Positions 41,001 through 48,821 of a DNA stretch of 64,000 nt are shown here, piece by piece. The notes beneath the pieces are model-generated. The model did not search any database and was not told the origin of the DNA. It saw only the letters and a list, made by a program, of their open reading frames with translations. Where the stretch lies: contig CANPYX010000008.1 of the NCBI GenBank assembly GCA_947588955.1, positions 1-64,000 of the forward strand. The letters run 5' to 3'. The DNA comes from an uncultured Oscillospiraceae bacterium. GTDB taxonomy: Bacteria; Bacillota; Clostridia; Oscillospirales; Oscillospiraceae. Position 1 is the stretch's first letter, and each line of letters opens with the position of its first letter. The position numbers and the translations under genes were made by a program.

Positions 41001-42681
41001 CGAGAAGCACCGTGTTGCGCCATATGCGGAAGGTCACTCCGGGGAGGCCAACGTTTGTGGCCCGATCCAGTTTACGGATCAGCAATCCGGGCAGCTGATG
41101 GTTCACCGCCGTGACGGTGACCGTGCCGCCGCCGTCAACGGTCGCCTGATCCACATATGCCAAAACCGGTTCGGTCATCCTGTTGTACCCCTCCGGCGCG
41201 GCTGCCTCCACAAAGGCGTAAAGGCCCTTGGTCACATTGGGAACCATGATCGTCCCCGCCGCGTCGGTCGTATCGCTCCCGACGAGCTGGCCGTCACGGA
41301 AGATGTTGAACAGAGCGCCAGCCAAAGGCCGTCCGCTCTCGTCCTTCTTTACGAGCCGGATTTTTACCTTGGCGTCGTCCTCAAAAACGAGGTTGACATC
41401 CGTCTTGCCGTCCCACATAAACGCCTGCTTGACCTTGCCGGGATCTGAGCTGAGTGTATATCCCTCCGGGGGCGTGATCTCCTCCGCGGTGTAGCTCCCC
41501 TTGGGAAGATCCTCCCAGGGAACGTCGGAAAGGCTACCGTCCGCGCTGGTGGTAAAGGTGCCGGAATAGGTGTTGTCCACACCCTTGATCCTGATGACAG
41601 CGCCGGCAAGTCCCTTGTTGGGGTCGTCGGCGTCCACCTTGCGGATATGGCCGGAGCCGGTGATCTCCATCGAATCCTTGAAGGTGACAGTCACCGTGGT
41701 GCTGCCGTCACTGCCGGGGACAAGGGCATATACGGGGCCGGCGTTGTCTATCTCGTAGCCTTCGGGCGCTGCCGTCTCCGTTATGGAGTAGGTGTCCGCG
41801 GGCAGGTTCTTGAGGGTATAAGTCCCGTCCGCATTGGTCACGCCATCGACCGAGATGGACCCGTCCGAGGACTCCACATGGAACATGGCTCCGGGAAGTG
41901 TCTTGTTGGGATCGTCGGCATCGACCTTTTTGACGGTGAGGGTATATGTCGGCTTGGGAGTATCCACTTTCCTCTCGCCGATCACGACCTTCTGGACGGT
42001 ATCTTTGGGGTGTCCGGAAGAACCGGCGCCGGTAAAGAGATACTCGTAGACGGTACACTCGCCCCAGGCGCCCTGCGCTCCCATATTGAGGATATACATT
42101 ACCCGGTCGCGGAAGGAGCTGCCGTCGTACAGTTCATCAATGCTCGTAAAACTCCGATTGTCCAGGGAGTTGAGCACCGCCATAAACTCCTCGGCGCAGG
42201 CTTCGGCGGGATTCGGGTCAAGGGTTCCCTCCTGGTAGCGCCAAATGACGGCCTGTGTCCACGCGCCCATGTACCAGGCGACGTAGTTGGTCCACTTGAC
42301 GTTATATCCCATGGACTTGGCCTTTTCCGTGTGTTCCCCGGTCAGATTGGCGTAGAAATACGCCATCACCGTTTTCACAGTGGGGTCGGTTATCTCCCGC
42401 GGATTGCTCCAGGTCTGACCGAACAGGGATGTCCCCATCCCGCCTCCCTTGGTGCCGCAGAAGCCGGTGGTGGTTTTCCCGTTTAGGTCAAAGTACATCT
42501 GGTTCATGGCGCAGCTGCCCAACGCAGCTGACTGGAAGTGCGCATCGGAATAGCCGAAGTCAGTGAGCGTGATGGTGTCATCCACGGCCTTCACCGTGTG
42601 AGGGAGAAGGCCCACAACGCAGAGAACGGCCAAAACAAGAGCCAGCGTTCTCTTACCATATCTTCTGAATGATTTACTCAT
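35008..42681 (-). CDS. Giant thioester/Cna-B repeat surface adhesin
   Basis: 2557 residues. Signal peptide 1-32, then a thioester domain with Cys75 (GFCGTKGG) and Gln143 (WTQAVIW). About 23 Cna-B/SpaA-type beta-sandwich repeats follow (each near 80-115 residues, opening like VxKxD...L.GA.F.I and ending with E.x.PxGY), then a DUF11-like domain, ending with TTLPKTGF and stop. The thioester may bind host surfaces covalently, and Lys-Asn isopeptide bonds stiffen the stalk. The sorting motif has no hydrophobic helix or charged tail, which sortase substrates normally need. Repeats 8-9 and 11-12 are nearly identical in DNA (38707-39205 and 39508-40006, offset 801 bp), a recent duplication. Ribosome site AAGGAGAACAAGTA. 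The sortase two genes upstream is the likely partner. Confidence 0.9.
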   Translation of the reverse strand: MSKSFRRYGKRTLALVLAVLCVVGLLPHTVKAVDDTITLTDFGYSDAHFQSAALGSCAMNQMYFDLNGKTTTGFCGTKGGGMGTSLFGQTWSNPREITDPTVKTVMAYFYANLTGEHTEKAKSMGYNVKWTNYVAWYMGAWTQAVIWRYQEGTLDPNPAEACAEEFMAVLNSLDNRSFTSIDELYDGSSFRDRVMYILNMGAQGAWGECTVYEYLFTGAGSSGHPKDTVQKVVIGERKVDTPKPTYTLTVKKVDADDPNKTLPGAMFHVESSDGSISVDGVTNADGTYTLKNLPADTYSITETAAPEGYEIDNAGPVYALVPGSDGSTTVTVTFKDSMEITGSGHIRKVDADDPNKGLAGAVIRIKGVDNTYSGTFTTSADGSLSDVPWEDLPKGSYTAEEITPPEGYTLSSDPGKVKQAFMWDGKTDVNLVFEDDAKVKIRLVKKDESGRPLAGALFNIFRDGQLVGSDTTDAAGTIMVPNVTKGLYAFVEAAAPEGYNRMTEPVLAYVDQATVDGGGTVTVTAVNHQLPGLLIRKLDRATNVGLPGVTFRIWRNTVLLGDYITDGRGEIALEGLEPGTYQVQEVSSDDAYVLDGVPQQVELKDGGGSVTLTVFNDVKPGMRLLKLSQETMSPLSGARFRISKVSGGFTQEYTTDASGEIDLSNLDPGAYEVEEIAAPEGYLIDDARRVVELRAGVNTEIVYSDAKRPVLELVKLAAETGSPLAGATYRIGKADDPDHYVDKVTDAQGRITLDDLDAGLYTVREISAPAGYILDSVEHRIKLYPGETSRIVVQNQRKPGLVIEKRSAKDGSVLAGATFRIEEIGDAERFVDRTTDAEGRITLENMDPGMYSVREISAPEGYLVDPQVYNVKLTAGQVTTLSVVDEARPSLRIVKLDIESRTGLKDAVFEVYRDGKLLGTYTTDGNGEILLYDLDPGTYLVKEVSAPDSHVTDSTPQEIELVAEQTGTLVFLNHVKPGIHLVKLDSQTFNPLANARFRISQVGGNFSKEFTTDANGEIDLSGLEPGTYTVEELAAPDGYLIDDAQRIIRIEGGEYAEFVYTNTRRPKFVLEKYSLHDGKPLAGATYRIAPVDDPDHYVDKVTDEDGRITLEGLDAGVYSVYELSAPGGYILDGTEHHIRLYPGETSTLVVKNEKRPALRIVKLDIESRTGLKDAVFEVYRDGKLLGTYTTDGNGEILLYDLDPGTYLVKEIAAPDSHVTDSTPQEIELVPEQTGTLVFLDHVKPGIHLVKLDSQTFEPLENARFRISQVGGNFSKEFTTDANGEIDLSGLDPGAYTVEELAAPDGYLIDDAQRIIRIEGGEYAQFVFTDSRKPSLKLTKTSSDGTPLEGIAFRLAKIEDGTHYIDRTTGPDGTITWEGLEPGVYSLVETATDDEHILDTREHHIELFPGKTNTIVLENQRRSNLTVHKMDADTGDVVAGTVFLVRGADGHSVQEITTGPDGMATVENLLPGVYEVSEKSVPAPYLLDADSQLVTLYPNRDRDVYFENHKKPSIEIIKENSVTHERLSNVRFQVWYASNDTETGEYNDLGVFTTDENGRIVLDGTANGLRDGWFRVKELEPPHGFAFKGSDTQEAFIPAGKGHTFLFQNVPLSALVAYKYDSVSKAAIEGCLFELRYLGGDVSGTGGTVIGRYRTGANGSFTVTGLKAGYYICEEVESDGDHVIDSAPQSFYISGKDQDIVTLYFNNSPKGSVLVKKVSASDGSPLSDVEFSVTTSKGTVVGNANGKYVTDSSGSFLVEGIDPGTSLVIKETRAKPGYLLDDTAQTAEVKAGVTVTLEFRDKPEGGLIVHKLSSSDRKTPLEGVQFKITYADGSFVDNKGGQLSSNGLYFTDENGQIVLDGVTGTLIVTEVQTIPGYTIDPAKQSQTVVINPDDTQELWFYNTPTTTLVLEKYIEGTTTPLKGVTFLVTDSSGAAVGNSNGEYITDEFGRVVINGLTPGTTVVAREVKTVEGYVLDTTPKSILIKNGEANVLRFYNKPTGTLVVLKLDKKDNTPLEGVEFEITYSDGRYLDADYGHLSSKGLYKTDANGEIRIPGVVGTVVVTETKPLEGYVMDEGTRSQTVVVNPGDTQTIVVYNTRVKGLTIVKSDKKDKTRIAGVKMEVRKLNGGEIVGQFTTDKNGTIYLPEAESGWYEVVELEAASGYKLDATPHRVEVKDGEGGFLEVTNERASSALIHKVDSVTEKGIYGVTFLLSDAGGDPVGTYQSDNNGYVYIDKELADGKYTIREIECAEGYILDTQPKTIYIEYGGCKTIEWKNTPVTGQIQIYKYAAEANSVTGTPAGAPLKGAVYEITEEYSGEVVGYITTDERGVAASKPLPLGRYKVVEVTAPAYWQIDPQIFDVTLRYSGQIIKLSAYDKPSELGVKLTKAGNAEVLTGSQMWYTFTVTNDSNVALENFYWHDRIPTDAVRAATLVTGTYSFRLNYRILYKTNFTADYQVLASNLLTTNNYSFNLNALPKQAGEVVTDVYFDFGKVPVGFQSSGSPKLSVVVLGTLADGYKITNRADAGGRYQGTWQNATASWVTIVRKLTGNTTLPKTGF

Positions 42682-42717
42682 TACTTGTTCTCCTTTGTTT
42701 TATTGAAATTTGGTACG

Positions 42718-42745
42718 AAAAAAGCGCCCTCATTTCTGAGAGCGC
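42718..42745 (-). terminator. Terminator between the CAP gene and the giant adhesin
   Basis: Minus strand GCGCTCTCA/TGAGGGCGC (one mismatch or bulge) then TTTTTTC at 42718-42723. The adhesin gene starts 37 bp further, so it needs read-through or its own promoter. Confidence 0.75.
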
Positions 42746-42764
42746 AATTTCTTGTGCATACGGG

Positions 42765-43460
42765 TCATGCATAAGGGTTGAAGCTTGTGGAATCGCCCAC
42801 CAGCATAAAACAGTAGGTCGTATTTCCTATGACCGCTACGCCAACACCGATGGCATCGGCTTTTGGATCCATCATCGTCTTATAATGATTGGGTGAACCT
42901 ATCCAGCAGTTTACAGCACGTGCCGCGGTGTCATCATCGGAGGCGTTGAGCAGGATAGCCAGGTTAGACAGGAAACCATACTCATAGCCGTAGGCCACAG
43001 CAGTTTCACAATCATATTTCGGATCGTGGTCGGTGAAGCCCTGTTCGGAGCAATCCTGGGCCGCGTCCATGAGCGCGTCGTTAACAGGAAGTTCACGCAG
43101 CCCTGCTTTTTTCCGCTCCTCGTTGGCAAGCCGCACGATCTCCAGCCGGATGTCCATGTTCTCGTCCAGCGGATCATCCTCCGGCGCCACGCCGGTGTAT
43201 GGCTTGTCCGGCTCGATCTGTACCGTCCGATCCTCCTCATGCCAATAGACGTTGAAGTCCACGACCTCACCCACATCCCGAAGCTTGACGTAGTTGCTGC
43301 CATTGATGAGGTACGCTTCCAGCTTTGTCTCAACGCCATCAACAAAGAAGCGGTTCGTGCTCGGTTCGGCGGATAGAGCTGCAGTCGCGTCAGGTGCGCC
43401 GACGACAGTTCCAATCAGGATCCCGGCGGCGACCAGGGCGATTTCCTTCGTTCTTCTCAT
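42765..43460 (-). CDS. Secreted CAP-domain protein
   Basis: 231 residues from the second of two close ATG codons (43460), which puts AAGGAGG at the best distance. Signal peptide 1-27 (ends ATAALS), then a copper-amine-oxidase-N-type or stalk-like beta region (NGSNYVKLRDVGEVVDFNVYW) and a CAP/SCP domain (IVRLANEERKKAGL ... WIGSPNHYKTMMDP). CAP domains occur in many secreted Firmicutes proteins and their role here is unknown. It has its own promoter (43492-43520), the same type as parM. It lies among surface genes and may act on the envelope or on a partner cell. Confidence 0.85.
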   Translation of the reverse strand: MRRTKEIALVAAGILIGTVVGAPDATAALSAEPSTNRFFVDGVETKLEAYLINGSNYVKLRDVGEVVDFNVYWHEEDRTVQIEPDKPYTGVAPEDDPLDENMDIRLEIVRLANEERKKAGLRELPVNDALMDAAQDCSEQGFTDHDPKYDCETAVAYGYEYGFLSNLAILLNASDDDTAARAVNCWIGSPNHYKTMMDPKADAIGVGVAVIGNTTYCFMLVGDSTSFNPYA

Positions 43461-43491
43461 GATCATGCCTCCTTGTTTTTGTGTATACCAG

Positions 43492-43520
43492 GTTATACGA
43501 AAACAGGAGGGCTTTTTCAA
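43492..43520 (-). promoter_or_regulatory. Promoter of the CAP gene
   Basis: Minus strand: TTGAAA (43515-43520), 17 bp, TATAAC (43492-43497). Flanking bases TTGTTGAAAAAG and CGTATAAC match the parM promoter at 13007-13035. Confidence 0.65.
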
Positions 43521-43528
43521 CAATGAAA

Positions 43529-44323
43529 TCAGCTTATCTCAACGCCTTGCACGCAGACGCGCGATTCGGGGTGGTCGGCAAGGCAGGTGGTGATCGTAAT
43601 GCGGTTGTCAACAGTGGCCTGAAGGTATGACCAATCATCGTTGGAGATAACCCCCACGAAGGTGACCTGATATGTACGGGATCCGTAGATCGTGGTATAT
43701 GAGATGACCTCCCCGGCTTTCAGATCTTTTATAGACCCGATGACATATTTCGCGCCGCGATTGTGTCCACAGACCCCCACGTTGCCGTCCCATCCGGAGG
43801 TGGAACTATAATGGCCTAAGCCCTTCGCCATGCTGGCGTTGGTTTCACCCTCCCAAACCTTCAGGTTGATTTTCAGTGAAGGAATACTGACCGTGCCGAT
43901 GCTGCCGTCGCTATACGCCATACCGGAAACCGAGGTATACTTGGGTTCCCTATACTCGACGGCATAGCCCGTATCAGGTATCTGTACGCCGGGGAAGAAG
44001 GAAGCGCCGGATCCCTCCGATGTGATCCCATAGTCTCCTCCGCCGTCTGCAACATACGCCTGTAACCCAGGCAAAGTGACCCGTTCCATCGATCCTGCTT
44101 GTGTAGAGCTGAAGCTTCCGTAGTTAAGCGACGGGATCATATAATCTACCACATTCGGCCCGCCGTAGTTGTACTCTGCGCCGTAGACCTCCTCATAGGC
44201 GGTCGGATCGTAATAATCCGTGTCATCCGAGGAGCTGAATTCGTAGTCCGCCGCATAGCAGTTCACCGCTAACGCGGACACCATAACAGCGATCATGACA
44301 ACGGCAATAATAGTTTTTCGCAT
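43529..44323 (-). CDS. Sortase
   Basis: 264 residues. N-terminal hydrophobic segment ends VNCYAADY, which reads more like a cleavable signal peptide than a retained anchor. Catalytic set: His187 (GVCGHNRG), Cys247 (TITTCLAD) and Arg255 (ESRVCV). It resembles the smaller class D/E-type or pilus-related sortases of Firmicutes. Joins LPxTG-like proteins to a nucleophile. The sequence also contains IPDTG near 115-119 in its own N-terminal part. Probable substrate: the giant adhesin (LPKTG). Ribosome site AAGGAGGAAAA. Confidence 0.85.
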   Translation of the reverse strand: MRKTIIAVVMIAVMVSALAVNCYAADYEFSSSDDTDYYDPTAYEEVYGAEYNYGGPNVVDYMIPSLNYGSFSSTQAGSMERVTLPGLQAYVADGGGDYGITSEGSGASFFPGVQIPDTGYAVEYREPKYTSVSGMAYSDGSIGTVSIPSLKINLKVWEGETNASMAKGLGHYSSTSGWDGNVGVCGHNRGAKYVIGSIKDLKAGEVISYTTIYGSRTYQVTFVGVISNDDWSYLQATVDNRITITTCLADHPESRVCVQGVEIS

Positions 44324-44332
44324 TTTTCCTCC

Positions 44333-45568
44333 TTATGTATTGGGCTGTAACGCCTCGATGTGGAAAGTGTGCCAATCCTCACTGACATCCGTAGGAACCT
44401 TATAGTAGTAAACACCGGCGTTGCATATAATTTTCAGGTTTTTCCCCGCCAGAGCTTTGACCGCAGATTTTTTCAGCTCAATTGCTACGATATCAGTGGG
44501 ATAGGGATCCGTATTCTTTAGATTGATCCTTCTTATCTTTTTATCGACCCTGAATTTATCAATGAGCCTGTAATCCCCCTCGTCTTCGTCGGGAATATAA
44601 ATGTAGACGTTTTTCCTTTTCTTATAGTACAGGAACCCGCCGAGGCCGGCAAAAAGCAATCCCGCCGCAGCGATGCCAACCGGCAGGAGACGGCCGCCGT
44701 TGTTTTTCTGCGGCACGTCATCCCGGCCTGTGCCTTCGTTGGGATCCGTGCCGGTGGCGGTAGGGGGAGCCGGATCAGGATCTGCTTCCTGCTCTTGCCC
44801 CGGCAACGCTTCCAGTTCTCGATCCGGCTCTGTATCTGAGGGAACGATTTCTTCTCCGGCATAGACCACAGTGTAGATAATGCTTTCGACCCCTTCGGCT
44901 ACGACCTTCCCCTTGTATTCCGCCGTGGAGACATAGCCGTTGGCGGACTTGTAGCTGTACGTCGCCGAGTAGGAGGCCACAGCCTGATAGGTGCAGGGCA
45001 TAAGAGTGTCCCCAACAAGATCCGTACCGGTGACCTGCCATTCCACATTTTTAAGCGAGAGCGTTCTGCCGTCTTTGACGGTTGTGGCGGGAATATAGGA
45101 CATATCGTTACGATCCAGATTTCCGATGGTTTTGGTTGCCGTGGCTGTGGCCGATTTGGTGGTGTAGCCGGATACCTCGGTCTTGATCGTTGTATGGTCA
45201 AGAGCAAGCACCCCTTTAAACTCACCGTCATCATACTCAATGGTGGGTTCGAGAGCCGCCAGGATATCACTGAGATCCTTTGACGTTGTTTCGACTGTGA
45301 CCGTCTGCGAGACCTCTTTCTCTTCCCGGTAAGTTTTCTCCTCTTTGGTGGTATATGCCCAGGTGTAATGATACCCTTCGTAATCAAAGGGGTCTCCTTC
45401 CAACGCTCCAGGATCGGCGTCCGGCGGAAGAACATATGTTTTGACAATGCGCTGTTGACCGTTCAGGCTCTCCACCACCAGGTCGTCGGGAACAGAGCTG
45501 GCAAACGCGCCTGTTGCCAGGGAAAAAGCCAAAATCACAGACACCGCTGCGTATCTTAGTATTTTCAT
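44333..45568 (-). CDS. Surface-exposed protein with a C-terminal membrane anchor
   Basis: 411 residues. Signal peptide 1-23 (AFASSVP), an extracellular beta-rich region of about 230 residues, an acidic/proline-rich linker (EALPGQEQEADPDPAPP), a membrane helix near 300-325 (LLPVGIAAAGLLFAGLGGFLYY), and a cytoplasmic basic tail of about 85 residues. The order of segments gives an outside-to-inside receptor-like or scaffold shape. Its gene lies 9 bp upstream of the sortase. It may present or help assemble the adhesin. No named family recognised. Confidence 0.7.
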   Translation of the reverse strand: MKILRYAAVSVILAFSLATGAFASSVPDDLVVESLNGQQRIVKTYVLPPDADPGALEGDPFDYEGYHYTWAYTTKEEKTYREEKEVSQTVTVETTSKDLSDILAALEPTIEYDDGEFKGVLALDHTTIKTEVSGYTTKSATATATKTIGNLDRNDMSYIPATTVKDGRTLSLKNVEWQVTGTDLVGDTLMPCTYQAVASYSATYSYKSANGYVSTAEYKGKVVAEGVESIIYTVVYAGEEIVPSDTEPDRELEALPGQEQEADPDPAPPTATGTDPNEGTGRDDVPQKNNGGRLLPVGIAAAGLLFAGLGGFLYYKKRKNVYIYIPDEDEGDYRLIDKFRVDKKIRRINLKNTDPYPTDIVAIELKKSAVKALAGKNLKIICNAGVYYYKVPTDVSEDWHTFHIEALQPNT

Positions 45569-45579
45569 GTGGTTCTCCT

Positions 45580-46899
45580 TTACAGATTCTGCTTGATAAT
45601 GCGGGTTATGAGGCCGACGGCTACGCCCTGCTCCTCATCCAGACGTGTGACGGAAAAGCTGACGTCATCCCCCTTGCCGGGAGCGCGGCGGTCATAGCAG
45701 GAGTGGGCAATGGCGTTGACACCATTGTTGAGGCGGATAAATACAACACCGCCCCGCACATCTGTGACCCGGCCGGCGTACCGCCCCTGCCTCACGCATT
45801 TTTTGAGATCGTCGCTTGGAGCGGAGGAGGACACGCTGCGGACATCCGCCGAGATGGTCAACTCCTCCGGGGTGTCGCCGCTGATTTTGTTCACCCGCAC
45901 CAGGATTCGCTGACCCACATAAAAGTCGTCGGCCGCGTTGCCGACCCAGGCCCTTGACAGGGCGCGCGCCACGATGGGGCACTCCACGCCGAACACCTCA
46001 ACCCGGACGATTTTTTCCGCCACGGCCATCACACGCGCCTGCACCACGCGCCCTTCATAGATCATGGGTTCGCCCCGCTCGTTTTTGTCGAGATAGAAGG
46101 TCTGACGCTTGCGGAGCATGGCGTCCCGGCGGCTGGCGACCACGCTGTGGGTCTTATTTTCGTGGCCCTTCACCACAAAGTCGATTTCCGAACCCAGACG
46201 CGCGGTGAGAATGCCGCGCATACGGCTCATCAGCTCCTGGTATTCAGGCCCGGTGGGCATTCTCCCCATTATGAGCATCATCTCCTTTACAGGGATCGCC
46301 ACCCGGAAGCCCTTGTAGTTGACCACGGCCACGGTCAGGCCGGATTCCGTGCGCTCCACACCGTCCAGCGTCCCAGTGAGGATGCGCCGTGTCCAGTGGG
46401 CGTTTTGGATCTCATGCCAGATGATTGCCTCCCGCTCCTCATCGGTCTGGACTTCAGCGCCCGCCTCAATGGTCAGAACACGGCCACGGCGGAGCGCAGC
46501 GGGCTCAGTGGCCCTTTCCTGGACGGGATGCTCTCCGGATCGGTCTGTACCTGTATCCGGGGCTTTCTCCGTATCCTCAGCGGGCAAAGCGCCTGATGCA
46601 TAATCAGAGGGAAGCTCAGGGGGCGGGTCAAGCGTCAGTGGTTCGTCATCAACGCCGCGCGCTTCCCCGGACTGCCCCAGCTCCTGAAGCAGCGCCCCAT
46701 ATTCGGGATCGTCGCTCTCCGCACCGATATCGTCAGACGACGGAACGGGAACAGACTCGGTTTCCGAGCCAGCCACCTCCGCTTCCTCGCCGGCGCCGGG
46801 TTCTGCCGCCAGCTCCGTTACCGCTACAGCTTCGTGTTCACCACTCACGCTGTTCTCTGCGATCTGGCCTTCGGTTATTTCTGATTTCTTTCTGGGCAT
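45580..46899 (-). CDS. S1-domain RNA-binding protein
   Basis: 439 residues. The first 130 residues are acidic and disordered. Residues about 280-440 hold two S1-like (OB) folds (GRVVQARVMAVAEKIVRVEVFGVE; GRYAGRVTDVRGGVVFIRLNNG). In the middle is GILTARLGSEIDFVVKGHENKT. S1 domains bind RNA. Ribosome site AAAAAGGAGGAGTAATTTACT. It follows the coupling-protein gene and may bind transfer transcripts, but its target is unknown. Confidence 0.75.
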   Translation of the reverse strand: MPRKKSEITEGQIAENSVSGEHEAVAVTELAAEPGAGEEAEVAGSETESVPVPSSDDIGAESDDPEYGALLQELGQSGEARGVDDEPLTLDPPPELPSDYASGALPAEDTEKAPDTGTDRSGEHPVQERATEPAALRRGRVLTIEAGAEVQTDEEREAIIWHEIQNAHWTRRILTGTLDGVERTESGLTVAVVNYKGFRVAIPVKEMMLIMGRMPTGPEYQELMSRMRGILTARLGSEIDFVVKGHENKTHSVVASRRDAMLRKRQTFYLDKNERGEPMIYEGRVVQARVMAVAEKIVRVEVFGVECPIVARALSRAWVGNAADDFYVGQRILVRVNKISGDTPEELTISADVRSVSSSAPSDDLKKCVRQGRYAGRVTDVRGGVVFIRLNNGVNAIAHSCYDRRAPGKGDDVSFSVTRLDEEQGVAVGLITRIIKQNL

Positions 46900-46905
46900 A
46901 GTAAA

Positions 46906-48693
46906 TTACTCCTCCTTTTTCGGTTTTAACAAAATTGATTCCTTCGAGGCACTGACGACCTGCTGTGTTCGCTTTGGGGCAGGTCTCGCAGCCGGTCGTT
47001 TTACCGGCGGGGGCGTTGTCCCTGTGATGGGTTCCACAATAGGTACGGGCGGCGGCGCCGGCGCGATGTCCTTTGTCGTTTTTTCTGTCTCCCGCGTCTG
47101 TGCCTGCCACGCCGGAATATGGGAGGCGGCCTTGGCGGCCCGCAGCTTCTTCGCCTCCGGGTGCTTGGAATAGTCGTACTTGTCAACCTCCAAAACCTTT
47201 TTGCCCCGCAGGATCACCAGCGCCTTATCGATGTCCATCCGCAGGACTTCATCCATGGTCATGAGCTTACGCTTGCCGACGCCGCTGGTTTCCCGGTACT
47301 CCGGCGTGTAGTTGGATATCCGCCAGGTTCCCAGCTGCTTTGCACGGCTCGTAACGGAGATACTGGCCTCGCCCGTGCGATCCGAAATAAATTGGGCCGT
47401 CAGGGCGTCCGTACACCCTAAAAACAGGGTGATGTCGCAGTTTCCCAAAATCTCCTGCCATTGATTGTTGGGGTAACGGTTTTGAAGGCCCGCCAGATTC
47501 TGAAAAACGCAGGACATGCTGATGTTCCTTGACCGGATCACACTGATCTTTCGGCTCAGATCCGGGATGACGCCGCAGGCGCAAAGCTCCTCGCCCAATA
47601 CATGGACGGGCACCGGGAGCGCTCCGTCTGGACACTTCTCATCCGCGTACCGCACAAGCTTTATAAAAATGAATGAGAGAAACAGCGAGGACAGGAAGTC
47701 AAAGGTGCTGTCCTGGTCGCTGGTAATACAGTAATAGGCGCAGGGCTGTTTGCCCGGTAGCTCCAGGTCGATTTCATCGTAGGCCGTGATATTCCTGATA
47801 TCCTGATTCTGAAAGACCTGGAGACGGGAGCCGAGCCCTATGATCACGCCTCCCCGGACGCTCTCGCCTGATTGCTTGAAAATGCTGTAAGGCGCCTTGG
47901 CGGGGTGCCCGATGGGGAGTACGTCAAACAGGGCGTTCAGCTCCTTCTCCTCACTGGTGGCAAGGAGCTGGTATACCTCCCCGATGTTCCTACGCTCCTT
48001 GGGGTAGTTTCGCTCCACATAGAGCACCAGTGCCTTGAGCAGGTTCATCTCCGCGCTGTCCCAGAAGTGGTCGCCCCGTTCACTGCCGGTGTTTTTGATA
48101 ATGACGTCGCAGAAGAGCTGTGCCAGAAGTTCCTGGCCGTTGATTTCGGAAAGGCAGTTCCAGGAGTCTGACGCCGCCGGAGTGACCAAATTGAAGACCT
48201 TCACCGAGTAACCCTGCTCTCGCAGGTAATCGCTGGTCTTTTCGTAAAGCTCGCTCTTTGGATCGCATATCACCAGCGAGGACTTGCGCGCGGCGCTTTG
48301 CAGGATCATGTTGACGCAGAAGGCCCTTGTCTTTTTGGAACCGCTGGCCCCGTAGACCGCTAAATTTCCGTTGAACCTTGTCTTTAACGGAACACAGACG
48401 ACCTCGCCCTCCAGCTCGCCAAGGATCGTTCCGGGGTGTCGCCGGATATTGGGAACAAGGTCCAGGACCTCCCGTACCTCCTTCTTGCCCATGAATCCCG
48501 CAGTCCCGTAGGTGCCCTTGCTGGAGTAAATCAAATTCCGATCCCGGTCATATTCGCCGGTGTCGCTGTAGCCCATGCGCATCACCATGAAGATGAGAAG
48601 GGCTATAACCGCCGTGCAGATACCCACACCGTAAAAACCGTAAGGAAAACGAAACGCCGCGGCGAGGCAGACAAAAAAGCCGGCATCAGGCAA
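46906..48693 (-). CDS. virD4: VirD4/TraG-type coupling protein
   Basis: At least 595 residues. Walker A region YGASGSKKTRAF has Lys in the place of the usual Gly before the catalytic Lys. Walker B reads VLGEELCACG, with Glu for Asp. The coupling ATPase links the DNA-relaxase complex to the T4SS channel. The frame stays open upstream to about 48852 and encodes a good first membrane helix (KLCIAIPAAITALLYGGGFLSQ), but between 48693 and there no ATG, GTG or TTG occurs. The only candidates are ATC at about 48842 (9 nt after AAAGGAG) or CTG. So the true start is uncertain, and the TTG at 48693 would remove one membrane helix. The C-terminus is Pro/Lys-rich and disordered. Confidence 0.85.
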   Translation of the reverse strand: MPDAGFFVCLAAAFRFPYGFYGVGICTAVIALLIFMVMRMGYSDTGEYDRDRNLIYSSKGTYGTAGFMGKKEVREVLDLVPNIRRHPGTILGELEGEVVCVPLKTRFNGNLAVYGASGSKKTRAFCVNMILQSAARKSSLVICDPKSELYEKTSDYLREQGYSVKVFNLVTPAASDSWNCLSEINGQELLAQLFCDVIIKNTGSERGDHFWDSAEMNLLKALVLYVERNYPKERRNIGEVYQLLATSEEKELNALFDVLPIGHPAKAPYSIFKQSGESVRGGVIIGLGSRLQVFQNQDIRNITAYDEIDLELPGKQPCAYYCITSDQDSTFDFLSSLFLSFIFIKLVRYADEKCPDGALPVPVHVLGEELCACGVIPDLSRKISVIRSRNISMSCVFQNLAGLQNRYPNNQWQEILGNCDITLFLGCTDALTAQFISDRTGEASISVTSRAKQLGTWRISNYTPEYRETSGVGKRKLMTMDEVLRMDIDKALVILRGKKVLEVDKYDYSKHPEAKKLRAAKAASHIPAWQAQTRETEKTTKDIAPAPPPVPIVEPITGTTPPPVKRPAARPAPKRTQQVVSASKESILLKPKKEE

Positions 48694-48821
48694 TTGCGGG
48701 GAGGTTCCGAAGACCGCCCCGGAGGATTGCCACGCTGTATAATTTGCGATGAACTGGGAAAGGAATCCGCCTCCGTAGAGGAGCGCGGTGATCGCGGCGG
48801 GAATGGCGATGCACAGCTTGA

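Noticed and set aside
35008..42681. Periodic repeats of the adhesin gene as a repeat array or CRISPR
   Set aside because: They are in-frame Cna-B domains with a normal protein pattern.
47577..47610. Loss of function in the VirD4 Walker B
   Set aside because: The change is Asp to Glu in a hydrophobic-DE context, which is conservative and may be normal for this branch.
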